Positions 37,582 through 49,096 of a DNA stretch of 64,000 nucleotides are shown here, piece after piece (the first letter of the stretch is position 1; each line of letters opens with the position of its first letter). The position numbers were made by a program, and so were the translations under genes. The notes below the pieces were generated by a model. It did no database searches, was not told the origin of the DNA, and was given only the letters and a program-made list of their open reading frames with translations. Where the stretch lies: assembly GCA_037127255.1 (NCBI GenBank), contig JBANSL010000004.1, forward strand, positions 55,778,318 through 55,842,317, written 5' to 3'. This stretch comes from Persicaria tinctoria (Eukaryota; Streptophyta; Magnoliopsida; Caryophyllales; Polygonaceae).

Positions 37582-38401
37582 TGACGTGCTCGGACCCGGG
37601 CTCGAGGAAAAGGACTGGCGACGAGAGTTCCGAGAAGTCGGGAAATTGTGAACAACTTCTGAGGCAACAAATCAGTCTTCAAAGTACTACTCGATCTTCT
37701 GCACTCTCGTCCTCGCACTCCGAGTGTTTCCGACCCTTTGATTCCGTCGTCTCTCACTAGGGAATCGCTCTTAGCATCTCAACAAGAGGTTTTATCCGAC
37801 ATCTCACCAAGATAGATTTTGTTTCTTAACCTGAAACGAAGGAAGCACAAAGCTAAGATTTTTCTCAAATTCAACCTGTTTCTCAAAGAGGCTTACCAAT
37901 GTATATATAAGCTACATGGTCACAAGACCTCTTAAAACAACCAAAAAATAAATAAAGAAAAGAAGTTAAAAAAAAACTAGACCAAAGATCGACTAGTTGG
38001 AAACTTTGGGGCTAGCCCACATGGCCAAACCTTTAGCCCATTGTAGAAAGCAAATGCATGAAAAAAAAAACCATAAAGGTTGCATAAAAATTGGTGGGAT
38101 AAATTAGCCTTCATTCGGTCTTTATTCGTCTCCACACTAGCCTCAAATGTTGTCGATTCGGAAGTCATTTGTAGCAAAGTAATCATGTATGCAGGTGACC
38201 CTTCAAAGGCTAGAACCGACTGACCTAGTAGGCGAGTTCGAGCGCGCTCTTGTCAACGGTGGAGTAGCTCGAGGTAAAAGTGGCTCATCTTCCACCCCCT
38301 CATCGTTAGCATCTTCAATAGCATCCATCGAAGCTCCATCACTAGTATCTAGACCTCCAACCCGATTGTCGGACAAGCTAGTTCCGTCGAGGGTCACATC
38401 A
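37582..38401 (-). repeat. G1 5' LTR (820 bp)
   Basis: Partner of 7598-8740, with the same TGATGTGACCC start and CACGTCA end. It has a 0.3-kb deletion near 37685 relative to the 3' copy. It is bordered by TSD gcatc at 38402-38406. Confidence 0.9.
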
Positions 38402-39049
38402 GCATCTCATGGAGGCATTGATCTTGTTGGCATCCTAGTCTTTTATTTGTTTCTTATTCTTCAATTGCACTTATTCAAGAGAGAGCTCATTTGATTACCT
38501 GATCTAATTCTTCAAATTAACATGTGAGCGATTTTTAAGAATGCTCTACGTGTCATTAGCTTAGTATACAATTGAATTGATCATGTTCTTGCCATCATTA
38601 CTTCAATAGTGGGTTGCACTCCTTGGGCTTTGTTTTGCTTGCTTTGCAATTTTGGCTAGGTTATGAAGGAGCAGGCGTCGAAAGGAGTGAATTTACTCCC
38701 GAGGCAAGCATATATGCGATTCCTACGAATAAAGCTAGGGCAAAGCTCGATGCTACAAAATACCATGGGACATTGTGTCGTTAAGAAGAGTGTCTTCATG
38801 AAGGATCATCGAGCCCGCCACTTAAGGCCAAATTACCTTGCAAGCTCTATGGACACCGAACTTGCACACGGTCACTGGTACTAACCAAGAAATCGTTTTC
38901 ACCCTTAATTACTCAGATGCAAAGCAGGCTCAAATCATCGGTTAGGTAGTTAACTTTATCTATTTCATAAAAGCGCAGATCAAGTCTTGAAATTTTTAAT
39001 GAAATAGTCAGTTACGGCAAAAAAAGTCTCCTTTTATGGCCAATAAATC
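38402..39049 (+). other. G3 internal region, right part
   Basis: Continues G3 after the G1 target duplication. A 73-codon frame (38663-38884) has no recognisable domain. Confidence 0.4.
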
Positions 39050-39290
39050 GCCACTTAAGGCCAAAAGAACGCCGATTTCAGGCCACGGGCACGCCACTTA
39101 AGGCCAAAAGAATGTCGATTTCAGGCCACGAGTACCACACTTAAGGCCAAAAGAATGCCGATTTCAGGCCACAGGTACGCCACTTAAGGCCAAAAGAATG
39201 CCCATTTCAGGCCACGGGTACGTCATTTAAGGCCAAAAGACCGCCAATCAAGGCCAAAGGATCGCCACTTATGGTCAAAGAATCAACACT
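39050..39290 (+). repeat. 43-bp tandem repeat in G3 3' region
   Basis: About five imperfect units built from ACTTAAGGCCAAAAGAATGC and CGATTTCAGGCCACGGGTA. Tandem repeats near the 3' end are known in Tat-lineage elements. Units adjoin with no spacers, so this is not a CRISPR. Confidence 0.9.
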
Positions 39291-39676
39291 TAAAGCCAAT
39301 TTTAAGCCATAATAAACCCGTTGAGGGCCAACAAAAGTCAAAATCAATCAATAAGCATGTCATTTAAAGGCGAAACGCTCAACCCTAATGAAAACAATCG
39401 AATTGTCAATCATAAATAAAAGCAAGAATGTCATCAACTAACATTATCTCTCATTCATGGAAAAAAATTCATCTAATCATTTTGAGGAGTAACTTTCAAG
39501 TGATTAGTTAATAATGCACCAACTGCATTATATTGTGCTATTCGGTTGAGAATGCTAAAGCTTGCAGGATACAACGAAGACCAGGGGCAAATATTACCGA
39601 TGATCTTTGATCATAAAAAGTGAAGAGTATCGAATTATTCGTCTTCCCTCATCAGTAATTAAATCACGATAAGGAA

Positions 39677-39690
39677 ACTCGAGGGGCAAT
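39677..39690 (+). promoter_or_regulatory. G3 polypurine tract
   Basis: CTCGAGGGGCAAT immediately precedes the 3' LTR start TGATAG. Confidence 0.6.
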
Positions 39691-39958
39691 TGATAGTGCA
39701 AAAGTAATTCCATAAGATGTCGAGGGGCGTAATCGTCTTTTACCAGATGAACCCTAATCAAAACCCTAATCCTAATTGTATATTCGGGTTTTCTAATAGG
39801 GTTTAGGGGGCTATCGAACAGCCGACACACTCTTTGAGTTGAGCGTTGAAGGCTCCTCCGAGGGAGCGAGCCCCGCCTCTTCTTCTTCTTCCTTGCAGGA
39901 AGATCAATCGATGGAAGCAAGGTCAATGTGAATCCTTGTGCATATTTACCCCAAAACA
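39691..39958 (+). repeat. G3 3' LTR
   Basis: Partner of 6299-6567. Ends in CA followed by ccagt, the mutated target duplication. Confidence 0.9.
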
Positions 39959-40064
39959 CCAGTCAAATCCGAGTTCAAGTCAACCCGGATATACCCGAGA
40001 CCTGTTATACCCGGGGCCCGAAGTGACCCGATCCGAATTACCTGTTTGACAGGTCTAGGTGTAA
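39959..40064. repeat. GACCCG-rich repeat, right part
   Basis: Resumes the CCCGGATATACCCGAG / GTGACCCGATCC words of 5541-6298 and closes with CCTGTTTGACAGGTCTAGGT, an ending common to plant ACCCG-rich DNA repeats. Confidence 0.5.
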
Positions 40065-40123
40065 CATATATATGACCTCATAACTCCATACTATTAAAAA
40101 GATCAATAAATAATCAAATTTGA

Positions 40124-40319
40124 TGTTGTGATCTCTTGGGATTGTCCCACATCGAAAAACGCGATAACCCGAGCCTTGCATATAAGTTAGTGGGTCACTC
40201 CTTCAATTGCCAATTGGTTTTAGGATGGAACCCCGCTGGTCTTGTGTGCTCTGCTCGGGTGCGCATATGCGCTCGGACGTGTGGACCCCCCACGTCATAT
40301 GGCCCACCGGAATTCATCA
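40124..40319 (+). repeat. TRIM K1 5' LTR
   Basis: TGTTGTGATC start, TTCATCA end, with ATATAAG and GGTCACTCC words typical of short Copia-like LTRs. Confidence 0.92.
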
Positions 40320-40331
40320 TTTTATCAGAGC
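40320..40331 (+). promoter_or_regulatory. TRIM K1 primer-binding site, decayed
   Basis: TTTTATCAGAGC against the TGGTATCAGAGC consensus, adjacent to the LTR. Confidence 0.7.
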
Positions 40332-40380
40332 GGTGCGGTTTGGGACCCTGGTCTATCTATTGGGCTGGCCGGCCTTAAGG

Positions 40381-43289
40381 TGTAACACCCCTTTTATAAC
40401 CCAAGGGAATGCTACAACGCCAGTGGTTACTCGGACTTTAATGTCTTCATAACCACCTTAGGCTTATAGGGACATGCAACCATGCTCCCATAAACAAGAT
40501 GATAATATTAAATATATAAATAAAATACAATTAAATTGCGGAAGACTTTAAGTGGGACAAATACTTAAATGTACAACAATGCCGTTACAATATTTCGATA
40601 GCAAAAACAAGATAACATTTATACTTTAACGATAAAAGAGACTCTTGAATCAAAACGATGGTAAAATACTAGAAATATTTGAAGACGATTCCGACTCACA
40701 TTTCCAACCTTCGACCTTGTAGTGCTTTATCTAAACCTGTGGAAACCAGCCATCCAAACAAATGACGGTTAGTTCGCGAGAACTAGCAAGTGACGGCACA
40801 AAAGCAGAGACAACTTTGGATTCAAGTGACCAAGAAACGGTAAGAATTAAATCCAAATGAGATTTGAATATTTGAATTGAATTGGCTTATTTGTGACCCG
40901 ACCCTCCTATGACACGGATAATCCAAAAGGATTGAGTTACAAAAGATGTATTAGGAATCATATTCCGATTAAGGATGGAATATGACATAGCTTGAAACGA
41001 TTCATGATTACTACCCATTACATTATTAATACGTTTTTATTTTAATGTCTAAACTAAGTATTGGTTCAAAAGGTACTCGATGTGGCCCAAAATCGACCCA
41101 GAGGGCAGGACTCTTCCGGAGAATTTTAAACCGCGGGCTGAGACAGTCGATTAAGGGTTGATCTTGTGTCCCCCAGTACCTAGTTCAAACCATGTTTGTT
41201 ACTTGTACATTATTCTTCACTCACTTACTCACATGATATGCGTTTTACGTCTTTTATCTTTTTATGGACTACTACCGGTCCCACTCTGTCTATAGTGGAT
41301 AGCGACCTACAACCATTGGTTGTGTAACACCTCGCATGGAAGTGTAGTTTCATGAAACCTTAAGACCGAGGAGTAACGGCCCCGACCTACACTTTACTCA
41401 CACTTCACTTTACCATTTCACAATGCTTTTCGTTGATTGATTGATTACTTTACTTTACAATTCTACGCATTACTTTACAATTTTAGATTTATGATTCACA
41501 TTGCTTTTGATTGGTTTGGATTCAATTTAGTTTCACTCGCAACAACCGATCCTCACCTTATTACTAATTATTTACAATATTGATCACAACGAAATAAACA
41601 TAATGGATACATAAAGGAAACATATCCCTTTCTTAACCAATTAGCATGAAGGAACAAAATAATCATGCTTTAATAAAAAAGGTGGGTATCTATGTCATTA
41701 TTATATAGAGATGTCGAATAATAACATTACCCATTTATACTTGCCAAATTCAAATTGACGGTTGAATAAATCACACAAAGCGGATGGATTGCAATTTATT
41801 TTAATTAATTTGGCAAGCATTCCAACGGAAAGAAACAACTATAGACACGAAAGGCACGAGTGAGCAGAAAGGCTCGGAAGGTCACTTGCCTCGATTTGGA
41901 GTTGCAAGCGTTAACGATTGGTCGGACTCAAATTCCTTGGTAGCGGCGTAAGGGTAGCCTATCTTCTGCGAATTAACGATATTGGAAGCAATTTATGCCC
42001 ACATAAAAATACGGGTTAGAATCTGGAATTTTAGAAAACTGAACAAGGGCATATTTTTCGAAAATCGGAATTATGGGAGGTTTTATGCGATTACCCTTCT
42101 TCAACCTCACACCCGACAGCAACACCCAGCGATTTCCCGGCGAGCTTCCGGCGGTACTTCGGCGAGTCGTAGCGGTTTCGTTATTACTCGGAATGACACG
42201 CGATCGGTGACTACGGATTCGTGGTGACTGGGCGCTCCTCCGGGTGGCGGCTGGTGGCTCCGGCAGCGGCGGACGAGGGTGGACGAGGGTGGCTCCGGCG
42301 AGGTTTGATTCGAAAATTGGGGCTTTCAGTTTCGTAATGATTTTCTGAAAACTTTGTGAAGGGAAATGTTGCTAGAAGCGTTTAGAATGCCATGGAATAG
42401 GTTGAGAGCTCGGAGATGGAGAGGAGTGGTGATGGTGTGCTTCGAAAGTGATCCCGAAAGGGGTATTTATAGGAGGAGGATTAGGGAACAAATTTGATGA
42501 AAATAAATCCACAATTCGATCAGATAATCACTCTTAACGTTATCCCGATCCTTAATTTGGTGAGATTCGGCCTTAATGGAGCGGATTGGGGTGATTTTCG
42601 AAATTGGGGATAAGCTCGTTCGGTTGAGTTTGGACTCCGAATCTCCAAATTGGTTACATAAATCTAATCTTCAACGAGTAGGGAACCTTCTAGAAACAAA
42701 ATCGTTGAGCTTCGGGCGAGATTTGAGGGAGGTAAAAATCAAGCGCCTTTAACAGTGAACTGAACGTGGGGAGGAAGAAGAAGGGTTCAGGGGCCGGTTC
42801 GGTTCAACCTTTTTTTTAAAAATCCGGTTCGGTTCACCCAACCCAAAGAAAAACCGCTTTAATCCATACTTGTTTATAATATATGCATATATAGATATAT
42901 CCGAATAAATTTTTATTAAAAACCCACACAATTTAAATAATAAACTAACAAAACATTTACTTAAATACATTTTATTTTATATACAATATTTTCCTAAAAC
43001 CTCATATTACTTATATTTTACGGAAATTAAAATAAATTACACCTCTTTATTTGAAGAAAATGTGCAAACTTGTTTTAAAATAATATGACTTAAAATAAAT
43101 AACTTGTTTATTGAATTTCACTCAAACGAATAAAAAATAAAATGTGTCAAAATAGTTACGAACTTTATATACATTTAATTTCCAAAAAATCATTATTAAG
43201 TTCAAAATAAAAGAACTTTTATACAAATATATATTTTATTGTAATTTTTTTTAAAAACGAAATCCACAAAAATACTTTGGGATATTTCA
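40381..43289 (-). repeat. G4 3' LTR
   Basis: Plus-strand TGTAACACCCC start and GGATATTTCA end. The frames at 41982-42227 and 42749-42970 recur in the other LTR and are LTR sequence, not genes. Confidence 0.95.
42464..42471 (-). promoter_or_regulatory. TATA box in G4 3' LTR
   Basis: The minus strand reads CCTATAAATACCCC, the likely U3 promoter. The same sequence is at 48202-48209. Confidence 0.6.
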
Positions 43290-43302
43290 TTCCTCCCCAC
43301 TT
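43290..43302 (-). promoter_or_regulatory. G4 polypurine tract
   Basis: The minus strand reads AAGTGGGGAGGAA directly before the LTR start TGAAATATC. Confidence 0.85.
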
Positions 43303-44233
43303 AAAATAAGTTTCGTCCCGAAACTTAAAGAAAAGAAAGAACAGAGCTGGAATAGGGATGAGAGGGTATATAACGGAGTTTTCAAAAGCGGATTGAGATA
43401 CCTAACTTAGTTCTGATTTTTCTCTGAACGACGTGAAGCAATGAGTTGCATACAAGATCAACTCATTGCCTTCCGAACTCCTCAATGGTAAGATTTTTAA
43501 ATTTTAATTATTTTGCATTAGGTTAGCATGATTCTATCGCGGTTAGATCACTACTGCCTTGCATCCACCGTAGCTATCTAGTCTACCTTTGGCTTTCGTC
43601 TCTGCCCCATCTGACTTCCTTTTCCAGGTTACCAAATGGCCCGGGTGGCGTCGATGGCAACCATTGTGGCAAGCTAGTATGCCCGGCTCGTATACAAGGA
43701 GTGGTAGATTTCGTCTTCTAGTCCTTCGTGTCCCCTGGTCCTTCGGTGAGCTTTCCTCTTTGTCCTCGAACCACATTGTTTGTAGATTAACAAGAGTTAT
43801 AGGCGCGAGTATCTTTCTTAATTTATCATTTGTTTATTCAAATTTCACATTGAGAGTTCGGTTGCTCGACAATAGAGCTATATGCAAGATATACTCTATG
43901 TCGTGACTCGGAATACACACAACTATTAATTACGGTTTAGTCTTTTGATCTTCTCACACACTCTGCACTTGCGTGCTTTAGTTGGTTGATTCTCACACAC
44001 CACACACACACAATTTCTCAAAATGTTGGGGCACCTCCCCACTTAAGACATTCCACATAGATATTTAAGGAAACCATGACTTATAACTTGAAATAATATC
44101 CCCAACAAAGACAGCAATACTAAGACACTGAGTTCAAAAACATACGACACTGGCTAACTTATTGAAAGAAATAGCTGAAAAGGGAAATTTAGACATTGAA
44201 TCGACCAGAAATACGGTAAAGTCTCCTTCTTGA
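43303..44233 (-). other. G4 non-coding segment between gag and PPT
   Basis: Takes the place of pol in a complete element. No RT or integrase motif on either strand; short frames only. Confidence 0.6.
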
Positions 44234-45646
44234 TCACTCTGGTGCACCGCCCTCGTTAATAGCATCTAAGGTGTACAACTTGGGTCCCTGATTTATGCCA
44301 TGCATTGAAGCTTTGCCCTTGTTAACGGTTGGTTGCGAACCAGTTGGGGTTTGACTTCTCTGCTGAAATCGTGGTGGTACTGTAGAATCTCTCGGTCCAT
44401 GCGTCTCATTATGGGGACCAGCAGCTGATGCCTGGTAAGAGCGAGATGGATTCCCGTTGGTGATTCTGCAGAACCTGACCATATGCCCAGCTCGGTGGCA
44501 ACCGCGACACGTTCGAGGTGGTTCAGTACAAACAAGCTTGGTGTGTCCTGGCCTTCCGCAGTTATGACAGACGATGGACTGCCCATCTCTAGTGGTGGTC
44601 ATGCTTCTCTGCTGGTTGCTAGCACCCATTCCTCCTGTAGGGGTAGGTGTTGCTGCCCTCTTTACCCCAACATTCATCTGTGTACCCTTCTTCCTTTCCA
44701 AGAGCTCGCGGTTCTTCTTTCCTTCCTCCAGAGTCGCCTCCACGCGATACGCGGCGTTGATGTAGTCATCCAGACTATCATATTCACGATGCAGCATATG
44801 TATCTTCAGTTCATAATACACAGATTCATGGAAATACAATATCTTGTCCGCCTCCAAGCGTACCAAATCCCCAGCATACGGAAGCAATTCATAAAACCTA
44901 GTAACCAACTGCGCCATCTTCATACCCCGAGTGCTAGGGTACAAAAATTCTCGTCTTTTCTCCAATCTGAGCGAGGGAGCAAAATAGTGGTTGGTGACAC
45001 TGTCCTTGAATGTTTCCCAAGTTGGATTAGCTTCCCAAGCATGTCTTGCAACTTCCCACCATTGTCCTGCCTCTCCTTTCAGATAGAGTGCGGTTATGTG
45101 CACCTTATCCGCATCGGTACAACTAACTCCCCTGAATATCTTCTCCATATGGGTTAACCACTGCACCACCCGGTATGGCTCCCCGGTACCATCGAATCCA
45201 TCCGGCTTGCTAGAATTCACCGCCTTCAGTGCCTGAGTGTAGGTGTCCCCATACACCTCCACTTCCTCTTTTTTCCTTGATGGGTGTGCGTCCACTGAGG
45301 GTGCATCTTGAGTCTGAGGAATATTTGCGGCTATCGCGCGAGTAACAGCATCCTTCACAATCTGGTCTAACGCTTGTATGATCTTCTCATCTAGGTTGTC
45401 TGCAAGAATCTGTGATGGTGCTTTTTGACTTGGTGCTTGACTATTTGCATTATCCTGGCCCCGGGATGATGCTTGACGTTGCCCGTTTGGTTGTCTGGGT
45501 GCACTTTCCCCTTGGTGCACGGAGATCTCATCTTCCTCCTCCCTAATATTATTGGAAAGAAGGGGCTTGATTTTGTTAATTCCCTGATGATCCCTGTTTG
45601 CGACGGGAGTGGATGCAGCTTGACGTTGAGCTCCACGAGTCCTCAT
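44234..45646 (-). CDS. G4 gag protein, 470 aa, two CCHC zinc knuckles
   Basis: One uninterrupted frame. Residues 1-125 are low-complexity and Gln/Ser-rich. About 130-315 is the capsid-like retrotransposon gag domain, with KPDGFDGTGEPYRVVQWLTH, MEKIFRG and LKGEAGQWW. Two zinc knuckles follow, C-x2-C-x4-H-x4-C at about 360-373 (CHNCGRPGHTKLVC) and 380-393 (CRGCHRAGHMVRFC). A basic, Pro/Gln-rich tail ends in LDAINEGGAPE and a stop where protease would begin in full Gypsy elements. Gag packages element RNA into virus-like particles in the cytoplasm. An intact frame with young LTRs suggests it may still work in trans with an autonomous partner. Confidence 0.92.
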   Translation of the reverse strand: MRTRGAQRQAASTPVANRDHQGINKIKPLLSNNIREEEDEISVHQGESAPRQPNGQRQASSRGQDNANSQAPSQKAPSQILADNLDEKIIQALDQIVKDAVTRAIAANIPQTQDAPSVDAHPSRKKEEVEVYGDTYTQALKAVNSSKPDGFDGTGEPYRVVQWLTHMEKIFRGVSCTDADKVHITALYLKGEAGQWWEVARHAWEANPTWETFKDSVTNHYFAPSLRLEKRREFLYPSTRGMKMAQLVTRFYELLPYAGDLVRLEADKILYFHESVYYELKIHMLHREYDSLDDYINAAYRVEATLEEGKKNRELLERKKGTQMNVGVKRAATPTPTGGMGASNQQRSMTTTRDGQSIVCHNCGRPGHTKLVCTEPPRTCRGCHRAGHMVRFCRITNGNPSRSYQASAAGPHNETHGPRDSTVPPRFQQRSQTPTGSQPTVNKGKASMHGINQGPKLYTLDAINEGGAPE

Positions 45647-46101
45647 AATCTACACATTTGGAGACCAACTACGCTAAGATTCGAGGACTAAGAAAGTGAA
45701 CTAGAACCAGAGAAGAAAGACACGAGTGTCATGGAAAGGAAAATGTTAGCACTAAGCACATGAGAGTCTAATTGGACGTCGGAATCAAACCATATTTTAT
45801 AAAGTCATTTGCACAACCGTATTGTAAGTTTTGAGAACAACAAAGTTTCAAATTTACTTGAAGTTTGAAAGGAAGATTAAAACATAGAGACTGGGATTTT
45901 TTTTTAATTATTTTCTTATCTCGGTCAAAATTCAAATTCAACATTGAAAGTTTAGTTTGGACATAGAAATAATTTTGAAGAATTGAAAACCATTGGACAG
46001 GAAACTCTGACACGGGAAAAAAAAATTTTAGAAAATAATTTTGACATGAAACCCATTTTAGAAAAACAGTTCTGACATGAAAACCATTGTAGAAAAACCT
46101 C

Positions 46102-46113
46102 GCTCTGATACCA
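46102..46113 (-). promoter_or_regulatory. G4 primer-binding site (tRNA-iMet type)
   Basis: The minus strand reads TGGTATCAGAGC five bases after the LTR end GTGTTACA. Confidence 0.92.
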
Positions 46114-46118
46114 CCTTC

Positions 46119-49029
46119 TGTAACACCCCTTTTATAACCCAAGGGAATGCTACAACGCCAGTGGTTACTCGGACTTTAATGTCTTCATAACCACCTTAGG
46201 CTTATAGGGACATGCAACCATGCTCCCATAAACAAGATGATAATATTAAATATATAAATAAAATACAATTAAATTGCGGAAGACTTTAAGTGGGACAAAT
46301 ACTTAAATGTATAACAATGCCGTTACAATATTTCGATAGCAAAAACAAGATAACATTTATACTTTAATGATAAAAGAGACTCTTGAATCAAAACGATGGT
46401 AAAGTACTAGAAATATTTGAAGACGATTCCGACTCACATTTCCAACCTTCGACCTTGTAGTGCTTTATCTAAACCTGTGGAAACCAGCCATCCAAACAAA
46501 GGACGGTTAGTTCGCGAGAACTAGCAAGTGACGGCACGAAAGCAGAGACAACTTTGGATTCAAGTGACCATGAAACGGTAAGAATTAAATCCAAATGAGA
46601 TTTGAATATTTGAAGTGAATTGGCTTATTTGTGACCCGACCCTCCTATGACACGGATAATCCAAAAGGATTGAGTTACAAAAGATGTATTAGGAATCATA
46701 TTCCGATTAAGGATGGAATATGACATAGCTTGAAACGATTCATGATTACTACCCATTACATTATTAATACGTTTTTATTTTAATGTCTAAACTAAGTATT
46801 GGTTCAAAAGGTACTCGATGTGGCCCAAAATCGACCCAGAGGGCAGGACTCTTCCGGAGAGTTTTAAACCGCGGGCTGAGACAGTCGATTAAGGGTTGAT
46901 CTTGTGTCCCCCAGTACCTAGTTCAAACCATGTTTGTTACTTGTACATTATTCTTCACTCACTTACTCACATGATATGCGTTTTACGTCTTTTATCTTTT
47001 TATGGACTACTACCGGTCCCACTCTGTCTATAGTGGATAGCGACCTACAACCATTGGTTGTGTAACACCTCGCATGGAAGTGTAGTTTCATGAAACCTTA
47101 AGACCGAGGAGTAACGGCCCCGACCTACACTTTACTCACACTTCACTTTACCATTTCACAATGCTTTTCGTTGATTGATTGATTACTTTACTTTACAATT
47201 CTACACATTACTTTACAATTTTAGATTTATGATTCACATTGCTTTTGATTGGTTTGGATTCAATTTAGTTTCACTCGCAACAACCGATCCTCACCTTATT
47301 ACTAATTATTTACAATATTGATCACAACGAAATAAACATAATGGATACATAAAGGAAACATATCCCTTTCTTAACCAATTAGCATGAAGGAACAAAATAA
47401 TCATGCTTTAATAAAAAAGGTGGGTATCTATGTCATTATTATATAGAGACGTCGAATAATAACATTACCCATTTATACTTGCCAAATTCAAATTGACGGT
47501 TGAATAAATCACACAAAGCGGATGGATTGCAATTTATTTTAATTAATTTGGCAAGCATTCCAACGGAAAGAAACAACTATAGACACGAAAGGCACGAGTG
47601 AGCAGAAAGGCTCGGAAGGTCACTTGCCTCGATTTGGAGTTGCAAGCGTTAACGATTGGTCGGACTCAAATTCCTTGGTAGCGGCGTAAGGGTAGCCTAT
47701 CTTCTGCGAATTAACGATATTGGAAGCAATTTATGCCCACATAAAAATACGGGTTAGAATCTGGAATTTTAGAAAACTGAACAAGGGCATATTTTTCGAA
47801 AATCGGAATTATGGGAGGTTTTATGCGATTACCCTTCTTCAACCTCACACCCGACAGCAACACCCAGCGATTTCCCGGCGAGCTTCCGGCGGTACTTCGG
47901 CGAGTCGTAGCGGTTTCGTTATTACTCGGAATGACACGCGATCGGTGACTACGGATTCGTGGTGACTGGGCGCTCCTCCGGGTGGCGGCTGGTGGCTCCG
48001 GCAGCGGCGGACGAGGGTGGACGAGGGTGGATCCGGCGAGGTTTGATTCGAAAATTGGGGCTTTCAGTTTCGTAATGATTTTCTGAAAACTTTGTGAAGG
48101 GAAATGTTGCTAGAAGCGTTTAGAATGCCATGGAATAGGTTGAGAGCTCGGAGATGGAGAGGAGTGGTGATGGTGTGCTTCGAAAGTGATCCCGAAAGGG
48201 GTATTTATAGGAGGAGGATTAGGGAACGAATTTGATATAAATAAATCCACAATTCGATCAGATAATCACTCTTAACGTTATCCCGATCCTTAATTTGGTG
48301 AGATTCGGCCTGAATAGAGCGGATTGGGGTGATTTTCGAAATTGGGGATAAGCTCGTTCGGTTGAGTTTGGACTCCGAATCTCCAAATTGGTTACATAAA
48401 TCTAATCTTCAACGAGTAGGGAACCTTCTAGAAACAAAATCGTTGAGCTTCGGGCGAGATTTGAGGGAGGTAAAAATCAAGCGCCTTTAACAGTGAACTG
48501 AACGTGGGGAGGAAGAAGAAGGGTTCAGGGGCCGGTTCGGTTCAACCTTTTTTAAAAAAATCCGGTTCGGTTCACCCAACCCAAAGAAAAACCGGTTTAA
48601 TCCATACTTGTTTATAATATATGCATATATAGATATATCCGAATAAATTTTTATTAAAAACCCACACAATTTAAATAATAAACTAACAAAACATTTACTT
48701 AAATACATTTTATTTTATATACAATATTTTCCTAAAACCTCATATTACTTATATTTTACGGAAATTAAAATAAATTACACCTCTTTATTTGAAGAAAATG
48801 TGCAAACTTGTTTTAAAATAATATGACTTAAAATAAATAACTTGTTTATTGAATTTCACTCAAACGAATAAAAAATGAAATGTGTCAAAATAGTTACGAA
48901 CTTTATATACATTTAATTTCCAAAAAATCATTATTAAGTTCAAAATAAAAGAACTTTTATACAAATATATATTTTATTTTATTTTATTTTTTTAAAACGA
49001 AATCCACAAAAATACTTTGCGGTATTTCA
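46119..49029 (-). repeat. G4 5' LTR
   Basis: Near-identical partner of 40381-43289. Its TATA box at 48202-48209 would drive the element leftwards. Confidence 0.95.
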
Positions 49030-49034
49030 TAAGG

Positions 49035-49096
49035 CTCAAGACGTCAAGTACAACTGGCTTATATTGCGAGGCCATACACTTGCACTTGAGGGGGCG
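49035..49096 (+). other. TRIM K1 internal remainder with polypurine tract
   Basis: 62 bp ending in TTGAGGGGGCG, the purine tract before the 3' LTR. Confidence 0.8.

Larger units (their letters stand above)
7598..38401 (-). mobile_element. G1: Ty3/Gypsy retrotransposon nested in G3, degenerate
   Basis: TSD gcatc is exact on both sides (7593-7597 and 38402-38406). Minus-strand order is 5' LTR 37582-38401, PBS 37568-37579, gag remnant, RT, RNase H, integrase, pol C-terminus, PPT, 3' LTR 7598-8740. It is split inside pol at 34780/10009 by G2. Pol runs into the 3' LTR, a trait known from CRM-clade chromoviruses, so CRM affinity is an inference. Nonsense codons, frameshifts and a gag-RT deletion make it non-functional. 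Confidence 0.92.
6299..39958 (+). mobile_element. G3: small non-autonomous LTR retrotransposon, outermost LTR element of the nest
   Basis: A 269-bp 5' LTR (6299-6567) and a 268-bp 3' LTR (39691-39958) flank only about 2.3 kb of own internal sequence, split at 7597/38402 by G1. The flanking 5-mers are ccggt (6294-6298) and ccagt (39959-39963), a target-site duplication with one G-to-A change in a CpG. A primer-binding site follows the 5' LTR and a purine-rich tract precedes the 3' LTR. I counted about 29 LTR differences, so this is an old insertion. The primer site TGGTGCCATCCGTGGGA resembles that of Tat/Retand-lineage Gypsy elements; no gag or pol is seen. Confidence 0.85.
40381..49029 (-). 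mobile_element. G4: gag-only Gypsy derivative (TR-GAG type) with 2.9-kb LTRs
   Basis: TSD taagg is exact (40376-40380, 49030-49034). Minus-strand order is 5' LTR 46119-49029, PBS 46102-46113, one gag ORF 45646-44234, PPT about 43302-43290, 3' LTR 40381-43289. The LTRs (2911 and 2909 bp) differ at only about 20-25 places by eye, under 1 percent, so the insertion is recent. No protease, RT or integrase is present, so mobility would depend on an autonomous relative. LTR length, iMet PBS and gag sequence suggest the Tekay/Del chromovirus lineage (inference). Confidence 0.95.

Noticed and set aside
39050..39290. CRISPR array
   Set aside because: The 43-bp units adjoin directly with no unique spacers, in a plant retrotransposon.
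41982..42227. 81-codon frame as a small gene
   Set aside because: An identical frame occurs at 47720-47965; both are inside the G4 LTR pair.
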